DNA from: CAXDOZ01 sp963991145
GTDB lineage: Bacteria > Bacteroidota > Bacteroidia > Chitinophagales > JABDMM01
Direction: 5' to 3'
NCBI GenBank assembly: GCA_963991145.1
Contig: CAXDOZ010000045.1
Location: 1 to 16,860, forward strand
DNA length: 16,860 nt
The translations under genes and the position numbers were made by a program. The notes beneath the pieces were generated by a model that saw only the letters and a list, made by a program, of their open reading frames with translations, had not been told where the DNA came from and ran no database searches. Each line of letters opens with the position of its first letter. Within the stretch, counting starts at the first letter, position 1. Of this stretch, positions 1 to 7,300 are shown piece by piece.

Positions 1-931
1 AATCATCACAGGTGATTGGGAAATCTTCAAGGCTGATCTGAGCTTCATTCCAACCGGATTTGGTAGCGGTAAAGTATACCGTATCCAGGCTGGAAGAATT
101 TGCTTCTACACTAAAACCCCCAGGCTTGCTTTCACCATTGATGATAAGATTCAAAGGCTGATCAACAAAGTTCCTGTCACCAACATTTATCAATTTGACT
201 ACTAAGGCATTTGGCTGATTCAACAATTGGATCGGCTCCTGAAACCAAACCGTATCAATGTATACATTCTGCTTATTGACCGATTGGACAGGGATCAAAT
301 TGATTGCAGATCCAGTATCTGAAACTGGTAGGCCGTGGCTCTTTTGAAAGTCACTGATAAAGAAGAGTTTACCTGAAGTGTATCCTCCATCAGCAATAGC
401 GTCAGACATTCTTGATTGTATCTCAACCAGCTCATTTGTTGCCGGACTAATACTTAGCTCGTCCAACATGCTTTGAAATTGGTCTTGACTCACGAGTCTT
501 TGGTGCTTTCCTTCCAGATCATGCGTAATAAGCTGAAACTGCACTTCCCTATCAAAAGATGAACATACAGCAGAAGCAATATCTCTTGCCTTCTCAAACA
601 GTATTGCAGATTCACCCTCTCCTTCCATACTAAATGAGTTGTCGACGAAAATGCTAACCACTTCTACTCTGTTTGAAGCACTTTGCCCTTTGGACGGGAT
701 GTAAGGTTGAGCAAAAGCAAAAACCAGGAAGGTAATAGCCAGTATCCTTGCAAGAAGGATCAGCCACTGTCTTAGCTTATTTCTTGAGGATGTCTCTTCC
801 TTCACCTCCTGAATGAAACGCACATTCGTGAAGTAGACTTTCTTAAATCTACGGAAGTGAAAAAGGTGGATTATGATTGGAATTGCGACAGCAAAAAGGC
901 CGAAAAGAAAACTTGGATAGAGAAATGCCAT
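1..931 (-). CDS. BatA-domain / von Willebrand factor A membrane protein (partial, 3' end outside window)
   Basis: I read 310 codons from the ATG at 931 with no stop before the window edge, so the C-terminus is missing. Residues about 5-24 and 56-77 form two hydrophobic segments separated by a basic stretch (HFRRFKK). This is the double-transmembrane N-terminus of the BatA family (aerotolerance-regulator N-terminal domain). A von Willebrand A-like fold follows: VDNSFSM at 96-102 supplies a complete DxSxS metal-site motif (D97, S99, S101), and FISDF at 191-195 fits the later strand carrying the second acidic residue. Residues about 225-310 look like a beta-rich, CARDB-like extracytoplasmic region. 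Family knowledge: such proteins are common in Bacteroidota, usually about 600-700 residues, and their molecular role is poorly defined. The ATG is chosen because the first transmembrane segment begins right after it. It is separated from tRNA-Pro by a terminator and so is probably an independent unit. Confidence 0.85.
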   Translation of the reverse strand, partial: MAFLYPSFLFGLFAVAIPIIIHLFHFRRFKKVYFTNVRFIQEVKEETSSRNKLRQWLILLARILAITFLVFAFAQPYIPSKGQSASNRVEVVSIFVDNSFSMEGEGESAILFEKARDIASAVCSSFDREVQFQLITHDLEGKHQRLVSQDQFQSMLDELSISPATNELVEIQSRMSDAIADGGYTSGKLFFISDFQKSHGLPVSDTGSAINLIPVQSVNKQNVYIDTVWFQEPIQLLNQPNALVVKLINVGDRNFVDQPLNLIINGESKPGGFSVEANSSSLDTVYFTATKSGWNEAQISLEDFPITCDD

Positions 932-938
932 CGGGATT

Positions 939-946
939 CAAAAATA
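939..946 (-). promoter_or_regulatory. Candidate Bacteroidota -7 promoter element of the BatA-like gene
   Basis: The minus strand reads TATTTTTG, an exact match to the Bacteroidota -7 consensus TAnnTTTG. It ends 7 nt before the ATG at 931, so a transcript starting at about 935 would have almost no leader. I see no good TTTG at the -33 position. The 8-mer is short enough to occur by chance several times in a window of this size, so only its location supports it. Confidence 0.35.
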
Positions 947-967
947 GTAAAACGAAGGCTTGTTTAA

Positions 968-999
968 TGGGATATTGGGATAATTGGATAATGGGATAG
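968..999. repeat. Degenerate short tandem repeat (TGGGATAAT-like, four units)
   Basis: Four consecutive units of 7-9 bases read tgggatat (968-975), tgggataat (976-984), tggataa (985-991) and tgggatag (992-999). This is simple-sequence intergenic DNA between the BatA-like gene and the larger direct repeats. No function is evident. Confidence 0.6.
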
Positions 1000-1016
1000 T
1001 GGAATTGTCAATAAGA

Positions 1017-1073
1017 AAGCTATCGCTTAAGCTTTTTTCATTCTTCGACCTTCGTTCAAGCAAGCCTGACCTT
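1017..1073. repeat. 57-bp direct repeat, copy A
   Basis: This stretch aligns without gaps to 1131-1187 at an offset of 114 bp, with 7 differences by eye. The shared core includes cgcttaagcttttttca, gaccttcg and caagcaagc. It lies in the gene-free stretch between the BatA-like gene and the tRNA-Pro terminator. No open frame of useful length covers it. Confidence 0.8.
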
Positions 1074-1074
1074 A

Positions 1075-1099
1075 GATTAGCTCGCTACGCGAGCTGATC
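1075..1099. repeat. 25-bp near-perfect palindrome between the two direct repeats
   Basis: The arms 1075-1085 and 1089-1099 pair as an 11-bp stem (one T:G pair, the rest Watson-Crick) around the 3-base loop tac; the centre reads AGCTCGC-tac-GCGAGCT. It sits in the spacer between direct repeats A and B. There is no U-tract on either side, so it does not look like a terminator. Confidence 0.75.
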
Positions 1100-1130
1100 C
1101 TTTTAGGCTGGCAACAAACTAAAACCACTT

Positions 1131-1187
1131 AAGCTAACGCTTAAGCTTTTTTCAATCTTTGACCTTCGCTCAAGCAAGCATGGCCTC
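1131..1187. repeat. 57-bp direct repeat, copy B
   Basis: Second copy of the repeat at 1017-1073. Unlike copy A it also forms a small hairpin at its left end: CTTAAGC (1128-1134), loop TAAC, GCTTAAG (1139-1145). It ends just before the tRNA-Pro terminator. Confidence 0.8.
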
Positions 1188-1199
1188 GGTCTTCGAATG

Positions 1200-1228
1200 A
1201 AAAAACCACTGCCTATGCAGTGGTTTTT
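1200..1228 (-). terminator. Rho-independent terminator of tRNA-Pro (possibly bidirectional)
   Basis: The arms 1201-1212 (AAAAACCACTGC) and 1217-1228 (GCAGTGGTTTTT) form a perfect 12-bp stem with a 4-base loop. On the minus strand the stem ends in a run of six T (complement of 1200-1205), beginning 6 nt beyond the tRNA-Pro 3' end. The plus strand also ends in five T, so it could stop transcripts in both directions. Confidence 0.85.
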
Positions 1229-1233
1229 GCTTG

Positions 1234-1308
1234 TCGGGATGACTGGATTCGAACCAGCGACCCCACGCCCCCCAGACGTGTACTCTTACCGGACTGAGCT
1301 ACATCCCG
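1234..1308 (-). tRNA. tRNA-Pro (anticodon GGG)
   Basis: The minus strand folds into a 75-nt cloverleaf. The acceptor CGGGATG/CATCCCG is typical of tRNA-Pro. The D-stem is GCTC/GAGT, the anticodon stem CACGT/GCGTG and the T arm GCTGG-TTCGAAT-CCAGT, with discriminator A. The 7-base anticodon loop CTGGGGG gives anticodon GGG, reading the proline codons CCC and CCU. The 3' CCA is not encoded (CAA follows). The stem next to the loop closes with a U:G pair and position 38 is G, so six G run in a row. It has its own terminator and a candidate promoter element, so it may be transcribed alone. Confidence 0.93.
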
Positions 1309-1322
1309 AATTTTCTGAGCGC

Positions 1323-1330
1323 CAAAATTA
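1323..1330 (-). promoter_or_regulatory. Candidate Bacteroidota -7 promoter element of tRNA-Pro
   Basis: The minus strand reads TAATTTTG, an exact TAnnTTTG match, ending 14 nt before the tRNA-Pro 5' end. That spacing suits a short leader removed by RNase P. A TTTG lies upstream at 1344-1347, but the spacer is too short for the usual -33 element. Read-through from the upstream receptor gene is the alternative. Confidence 0.4.
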
Positions 1331-1359
1331 ACAATACTGAAATCAAATTGGGTAGGAAA

Positions 1360-3819
1360 CTAGAATCCTTCGCCTCCCATAGGCATTCCACCTCCGCCAC
1401 CGCCGTATCCCATACGAGGCTTTTGGTTGAAGTAGTAAGAGAAGCTCACATTGAACTGACGAGAGGCCCATTGGAACTCTGATGTTCTTTGGAAGTCGGG
1501 TTGGTCCAATTCTGATCTCCAACGACGAGTATTAAACACATCTCTTAGGTTAAGAGATAGAATTGCTTTGTTCTTGAGAAGCTTTTGAGATAAGCTCAGA
1601 TCCAGTGCATAGATACCTTCCTGGAATCCCTGTGAAGTATTCTTTGGTGCACTCATGCTTCCTGTCATTTGGAAATCCATATCCCAAGGCATGTGGAATT
1701 TAAAGATCATTCTACCACTACCCGACCAGGTTTCTGCTCCCAGGTCTCTTCCTTCATACTCTCCATTGAGAATAGAGTAATACAGGTTCATTGTTAATGT
1801 GAGATCCCACCATTTAGTCAGGGTATGATTGTAGTTCAGCTCGAAACCCATCGCGTGCTGATCAGAGAGGTTGATCGACTGTGTGAATGAGTTTCCTAAT
1901 GAATCCACAATTGTAACTCTGTTCATCACACCAGTGCTGTATCGGTAGTACGGTGAAACCAGGACACTAGCGTTTTCAAACTCCTTCAAATAGCTGATCT
2001 CCATACTATGGGTGTACTCTGGATTCAGATCCGGGTTCCCTACCCAAAGACTCCTATTATCACTAAATCCAGTAAATGGAAGGAGTTGACGGAACCATGG
2101 CCTGCTTAACCTTCTACTATAGCTGATCTGAAATGTATTCCCTTTACCTGCATCAAATGACAGGAATACTGAAGGGAAGAAGTCTACATAGTTCTTAGTG
2201 TTTCTAATACCCTCTGAAGCTGCCTCTGTCTCAATATGAGTATGCTCCATTCTAAGGCCAAGCTGATAGGAGAACCAATCAACCTGATGACCAGCCTGCA
2301 CATAAGCAGCGATCACATTCTCTACATACTGGAGACTATCATCAAATTCGTCAAGGACCTCCCAGTTTTCGTTTTCCAATTGCTCAACAGCATAGTTGTT
2401 TCGAATATCTCGGAGATTTGCTCTGAAACCGGTTTCGAAGTTTACGTTCTTTGAGAATGGGTGTACGTAATCTGTTTGGAACAACCACCTTGATTGGTTC
2501 TCATCATTGAAAACCCTTTGAAAGAGTGTATCAAACGGATTATTGGTGCTTGCCTCAGTGATTTCAGATCGCTCTCTATCTGTTCGGGCGATGTACTTAC
2601 CATCGATGGTCCATTTTCTTCCCTTTTCCTGGAAAGTCTTTTCGTAAGAAAGATCAATTTCATAGTTCTTACCCTGCTCATCCTCATTATCAATTCTCGT
2701 AGTTTGATTTAGGAGATTTAGGTCTTCATCTCTATCGAAGTAGATGTTGCTTGCGAAATTATCTCCATTGTCTCTGAAGAATGATCCACTCAGGCTAAGG
2801 CGGTTTGTTGCATTTAGCTGGTATGTAAGACCTGCTCTAAGGTTGTTTCCAAACCCGCCTCTTTCATGCTCTCTTTCTCTTTCGAAAATGATTATTGAAT
2901 CTCCTCTAAGAGATTGCTGAAAATAGTAGCCGGAACCGGGACGTTGTCTGTAGTTGAAGCCGTAAGAAGTGAAGAAATTCAACTTCTTGGTTCTATAATT
3001 CAAGGTTCCTGTAAGGCCATAGTTGTGAGGCACACCAACGGTAGTAGTAACAGAGCCATTTAAGCCTTTCTTTTTATCCTTCTTCAGAATGATATTGATA
3101 ATGCCTGAGTTTCCTTCAGCATCGTATTTTGCTGATGGATTAGTTACGATCTCAACTTTCTCTATTTGATCACTTTGAAGAAATCGCAGTGCATCAACGC
3201 TGCTTAAGCCAATTAGCCCAGAGGGCTTCCCATCAATAAGAATGCGAACATTACCACTTCCTCTTAAGCTGATGTTTCCATCGATATCTACCTCAATGGA
3301 GGGAACTGCTTCCAAAACCTGTAAAGCATTTCCTCCTGCGGTAGAAAGGTCGGAACCTACATTAAAAACTCTCTTATCGAGTCTTAACTCCATTGTGCTT
3401 TTGCGCGCTTGAACTGTTACTTCATCAAGATTGGTTACAGATGGCTCAACCTGTATATCCCCCATAGGGATCAGAGCAATTCCACTTTCTGGAGTTACCG
3501 GGCCAATGGTTTTATCAATGTAGCCAAGGAAGTAGATCTTTACGAAGTATGACTTAGCTGAAACTTCAGCTTCAAACTTCCCGCCGCTATTAGTGACAAC
3601 TCCAGTGATCAGGGAACTGTCCTCAGTCTTATAGAACGATACCGAGGCATACTCTAATGGAGCTCCTGTGCTTGCGTCAGTAACATTTCCGGTTACGGTA
3701 ACCTTGGGAGAGCCCCATGGTCCTCCTCCTCCTGATGGGCGTCCACCACCGTATTGAGAGTAGGAATATTCTCCAATCAATAGGATGAATAAAAGGCTGA
3801 GTAAAGATTTAAAACTCAT
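1360..3819 (-). CDS. TonB-dependent-receptor-like outer-membrane beta-barrel protein
   Basis: This 819-residue protein is predicted to sit in the outer membrane. Residues 1-21 are a signal peptide with cleavage probably before the Gln of SQYGG, which leaves a Gln N-terminus. A Gly/Pro-rich linker (24-37) is followed by a carboxypeptidase-regulatory-like beta-sandwich (about 39-120), an LDEVTV motif (131-136) and a plug-like domain (about 145-247) containing SLRGSGNVRILIDGKP. The remainder is barrel with many aromatic-ended strands; the last strand (FNVSFSYYF) resembles a barrel-assembly signal. A Gly/Met-rich tail of about 17 residues follows it. This architecture matches the outer-membrane beta-barrel family 3 relatives of SusC. 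There is no SusD partner next to it and the substrate cannot be inferred. It starts 46 nt after the DUF3467 gene and could be cotranscribed. Confidence 0.9.
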   Translation of the reverse strand: MSFKSLLSLLFILLIGEYSYSQYGGGRPSGGGGPWGSPKVTVTGNVTDASTGAPLEYASVSFYKTEDSSLITGVVTNSGGKFEAEVSAKSYFVKIYFLGYIDKTIGPVTPESGIALIPMGDIQVEPSVTNLDEVTVQARKSTMELRLDKRVFNVGSDLSTAGGNALQVLEAVPSIEVDIDGNISLRGSGNVRILIDGKPSGLIGLSSVDALRFLQSDQIEKVEIVTNPSAKYDAEGNSGIINIILKKDKKKGLNGSVTTTVGVPHNYGLTGTLNYRTKKLNFFTSYGFNYRQRPGSGYYFQQSLRGDSIIIFEREREHERGGFGNNLRAGLTYQLNATNRLSLSGSFFRDNGDNFASNIYFDRDEDLNLLNQTTRIDNEDEQGKNYEIDLSYEKTFQEKGRKWTIDGKYIARTDRERSEITEASTNNPFDTLFQRVFNDENQSRWLFQTDYVHPFSKNVNFETGFRANLRDIRNNYAVEQLENENWEVLDEFDDSLQYVENVIAAYVQAGHQVDWFSYQLGLRMEHTHIETEAASEGIRNTKNYVDFFPSVFLSFDAGKGNTFQISYSRRLSRPWFRQLLPFTGFSDNRSLWVGNPDLNPEYTHSMEISYLKEFENASVLVSPYYRYSTGVMNRVTIVDSLGNSFTQSINLSDQHAMGFELNYNHTLTKWWDLTLTMNLYYSILNGEYEGRDLGAETWSGSGRMIFKFHMPWDMDFQMTGSMSAPKNTSQGFQEGIYALDLSLSQKLLKNKAILSLNLRDVFNTRRWRSELDQPDFQRTSEFQWASRQFNVSFSYYFNQKPRMGYGGGGGGMPMGGEGF

Positions 3820-3853
3820 GTATTCTTGTTAGCACCCCTCTTAGACAAGTGAA

Positions 3854-3867
3854 AAACCAATTGGTTT
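3854..3867 (-). repeat. 14-bp perfect palindrome overlapping the DUF3467 stop codon
   Basis: AAACCAATTGGTTT is its own reverse complement and includes two bases of the TAA stop codon. In the transcript it could fold as AAACC-AATT-GGTTT and is followed by further U residues, so a weak terminator is possible. The stem is short and GC-poor. Confidence 0.5.
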
Positions 3868-4189
3868 AAGCCTGTGCTGTTGGTCCACCAAAATTCATTG
3901 GCATACCTGGCACACCATTGTCCTCTGAGATCTCACCGTGTTGCATCTCGTATTTTGATACATTATCAGCAAGAGCTTTCATAAGTCTTTTGGCATGCTG
4001 TGGAGTAAGGATAATTCTTGACTTTACCTTGGCTTTAGGGATACCCGGCATAAATCGAACAAAGTCAACTACGAACTCAGCATTGCTGTGAGTTATCACT
4101 GCAAGATTTGAGTATGTTCCTTCAGCTACATCTTCAGGTAGCTCGATATTGATCTGTCCTTGCTGGATATTTTTGTTGTCTTCAGCCAT
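3866..4189 (-). CDS. DUF3467 domain protein (small, unknown function, downstream of rpoC)
   Basis: This 107-residue protein matches the DUF3467 family. Its central part (24-49) contains GTYSNLAVITHSNAEFV and DFVRFMPG, and a strand-helix follows with ILTPQHAKRLMKALADN (about 60-76). The C-terminus is a flexible Gly/Pro/Met-rich tail. There is no signal peptide or membrane segment, so it is probably cytosolic. From memory, this family commonly sits just after rpoC in Bacteroidota, which suggests a link to transcription; no reaction or partner is known to me. It begins only 23 nt after the U-tract of the rpoC terminator, so its expression probably depends on read-through. The start ATG at 4189 is the first in frame and precedes all conserved sequence. 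An inverted repeat overlaps its stop codon. Confidence 0.85.
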   Translation of the reverse strand: MAEDNKNIQQGQINIELPEDVAEGTYSNLAVITHSNAEFVVDFVRFMPGIPKAKVKSRIILTPQHAKRLMKALADNVSKYEMQHGEISEDNGVPGMPMNFGGPTAQA

Positions 4190-4212
4190 AATTTTTGATT
4201 GAGTGTAAGATG

Positions 4213-4243
4213 AAAAAAAAGCCGGTCGAGTTGACCGGCTTTT
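4213..4243 (-). terminator. Strong intrinsic terminator between rpoC and the DUF3467 gene
   Basis: The arms 4217-4227 (AAAAGCCGGTC) and 4233-4243 (GACCGGCTTTT) pair perfectly over 11 bp with a 5-base loop. On the minus strand the hairpin ends in eight T (complement of 4213-4220). It lies 61 nt after the rpoC stop codon and ends 23 nt before the DUF3467 start codon, so it is either the end of the rpoBC transcript or an attenuator for the downstream gene. Confidence 0.9.
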
Positions 4244-4274
4244 CGATTAGTAGTAGTATTTAAGCGACTAAATC

Positions 4275-4294
4275 TGCCTGTCAATTCTCAGGCA
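4275..4294 (-). repeat. Small hairpin after the rpoC stop codon
   Basis: TGCCTG (4275-4280) and CAGGCA (4289-4294) form a 6-bp stem with an 8-base loop, 10 nt after the rpoC stop and upstream of the main terminator. It has no U-tract. It may protect the 3' end of rpoC mRNA or be chance. A TAATTTTG octamer (4293-4300, minus strand) overlaps it. Confidence 0.4.
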
Positions 4295-4304
4295 AAATTA
4301 AGTG

Positions 4305-7300
4305 CTATTCTTCGATCATTTCGACAGTTTCTGTCTCCATTACGCGATCCATCTCTTCCTGACCTCCAACGATCATAGAGTTGAATTTTCTTTGTCCTGT
4401 TCCCGCAGGGATCTTGTGTCCTACGATCACATTCTCTTTCAATCCAAGTAGATTGTCGCGCTTCGCTGCGATAGATGCCGTGCTGAGTACTTTTGTAGTC
4501 TCCTGGAATGAAGCAGCTGAGATCCAGCTCTGTGTTCCCAGAGATGCTTTTGTAATACCCATTAGCATTGGAGTACCTGTTGCAGGAACTGCATCGCGGA
4601 ATTCCACAATTGTCTTATCGTTTCTTCTTAGAACTGAGTTTTCTTCTCGGATCTGGCGAAGTGTGACGATCTGACCTTTGCGAAGATTCTCTGAATCTCC
4701 TACTTCGGTTACTACCTTTTTATCGAAGATCTCATCATTGGTCTCGATGAATTCAAACTTCTCAACTGGTGCTCCTTCAAGGAACTTAGTATCACCAGCG
4801 TCAAGGATCTGAACCTTACTCATCATCTGACGAACGATGGTTTCAATATGCTTATCGTTGATCTTGATACCCTGCATCAGGTATACTTCCTGAATCTCAT
4901 TTACAAGGTATTCCTGAACAGCGAATGGACCTTTGATTCTCAGGATATCTGCAGGAGTAGTCGCTCCATCTGAAAGTGGAGTTCCCGCTCTTACGAAATC
5001 CTGATCCTGTACAAGGATATGCTTAGAAAGCTTCACGAGATACTTCTTAAGAACTCCGTCTTTAGACTCGATCAGAATCTCTCTGTTTCCTCTCTTGATA
5101 CCTCCGAAGCGAACAACTCCGTCGATCTCAGCAACTACAGCAGGGTTACTTGGATTTCTGGCTTCGAAAAGCTCAGTCACACGTGGCAGACCCCCTGTAA
5201 TATCCTTCACCTTACCCATTGCTCTTGGGATCTTAGCGATGATCTGACCAGGCTTGATCTTATCTCCTGCGTCGATTGAAATGTGAGCTCCAACAGGCAT
5301 GTTGAATTCTTTCACTTCATTCTTAACTGGGATTCTGATTGATGGAATCTTAGTTTTCTCTCTAGACTCGATCACAACCTTCTCTTTGTGTCCGGTTTGC
5401 TCATCTGTCTCCTCACGGTAAGTAATGTTCTCGATGACATTCTCAAACTCAGCCTTACCTTCTACAGTAGAGATGATCACGTTGTTGAATGGATCCCACT
5501 TACAGATCACATCACCTTTCTTAACTTTCTTACCGTCTTTCACGAATAAGATTGAACCGTAAGGAATGTGGTAAGTAGTCAACAGGTTGTTGTTCTTCAT
5601 CATTCGAAGTTCACCTGTACGTCCAACTACAACAGTTTCTTTCTCACCTTCTTCGTTTACACGATCAAGAGTTCTAACACCATCAAATACTGCTTCAGCT
5701 TCAAACTTAGCTTCGATCTGGTTTGAAGTCTCTGATAGAGATGCAACACCACCCACGTGGAAGGTACGCAGTGTAAGCTGTGTACCAGGCTCCCCGATCG
5801 ACTGTGCTGCAATAATTCCTACTGCATCTCCAGCTTCGGCTTTTCTGTTCGTAGCGAGGTTTCTTCCGTAACACTTCACACAAACACCTCTTCTGGTCTC
5901 ACATGTAAGTGCTGAACGAATCTCCATCTCCTCAATTCCAGCTGCATCAATTGCTTCAGCAACTTTCTCGGTGATATATCCACCAGACTCGACGATCAGA
6001 TCTTCAGTTTCCGGATGGAAGATATCGTGAAGACTTGTACGTCCTACGATGCGCTCGAATAATGGCTCGATAGTATCCTCATTCTCTCTGATCGCCTGGA
6101 TCTTGATACCTCTAAGTGTACCACAATCCTCTTCAGCGATAACGATATCCTGAGCAACATCTACAAGACGACGAGTTAGATAACCCGCATCTGCAGTTTT
6201 AAGAGCCGTATCTGCAAGACCTTTACGAGCACCGTGAGTAGAAATAAAATACTCAAGTACTGAAAGACCTTCTTTAAAGTTCGCCTTTACAGGGTTTTCA
6301 ATGATCTCCCCTCCAGTTGAACCAGATTTTCTAGGCTTAGCCATCAGACCCCTCATTCCTCCAAGCTGCTTGATCTGCTGCTTAGAACCACGAGCTCCTG
6401 AATCAAGCATCATGTAGATCGAGTTGAATCCTTGCTTATCCTCAGCAAGCTCATTCATCAGGGTTGAGGTAATTCTATTATCTGCACGAGTCCAGATATC
6501 TACTACCTGATTATAGCGCTCATTGTTGGTGATAAGACCCATGTTATAGTTCATGGTCACTTCATCAACTTCTGTTTGCGCTCTGTCAAGGATAGTATCC
6601 TTCACATCTGGAATGATTACGTCTTTAAGGTTGAATGACAATCCTCCTTTGAAAGAGTAATGGAATCCCATGCGCTTGATATCGTCAAGGAACTGAGCAG
6701 TTCTGCTAACGCTAGTATACTTGATGATATCAGAGATAACTCCTCTAAGTGATTTCTTAGCTAGAAGCTTGTTGATGAATCCTACTTCTTTAGGAACTAC
6801 CTCATTGAAAAGGATACGACCTGCAGTAGTCTCGATGATCTTATCAACCAATACCTCATCCTCAAGAACAGTAGTTTTCACTTTCACAAAAGCGTGAAGG
6901 TCAACTCTCTTCTCGTTAAGAGCGATGATTGCTTCCTCAGCTGAATAGAAGGTCAATCCTTCACCTTTCACAGGCTCTTCTTTAGTAGAGCGCTTACCGT
7001 TGGTGATGTAGTAAAGACCCAATACCATATCCTGAGATGGTAGAGCGATCGGTGAACCGTTCTGAGGGTTTAGAATGTTGTGCGATGAAAGCATCAACAG
7101 CTGAGCCTCAAGGATTGCAGTGTTGCTCAAAGGAACGTGAACTGCCATCTGGTCACCATCGAAATCCGCGTTAAATGCAGTACATACCAATGGGTGAAGT
7201 TGGATCGCTTTACCTTCAATCAGTTTAGGCATAAATGCCTGGATTGAAAGTCTGTGTAGAGTTGGAGCACGGTTAAGCAACACAGGATGTCCTTTCAGTA

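Larger units (their letters stand above)
932..1233. other. Gene-free intergenic stretch of about 300 bp between BatA-like gene and tRNA-Pro
   Basis: No credible coding frame is visible. In order it holds the candidate promoter of the BatA-like gene, the degenerate short tandem repeat, direct repeat A, the palindrome, direct repeat B, and the terminator next to tRNA-Pro. Confidence 0.7.

Noticed and set aside
1017..1187. Integron attC sites or a CRISPR array
   Set aside because: Only two diverged copies exist, the spacing does not give uniform spacers, and no recombinase or cas gene is present in the window.
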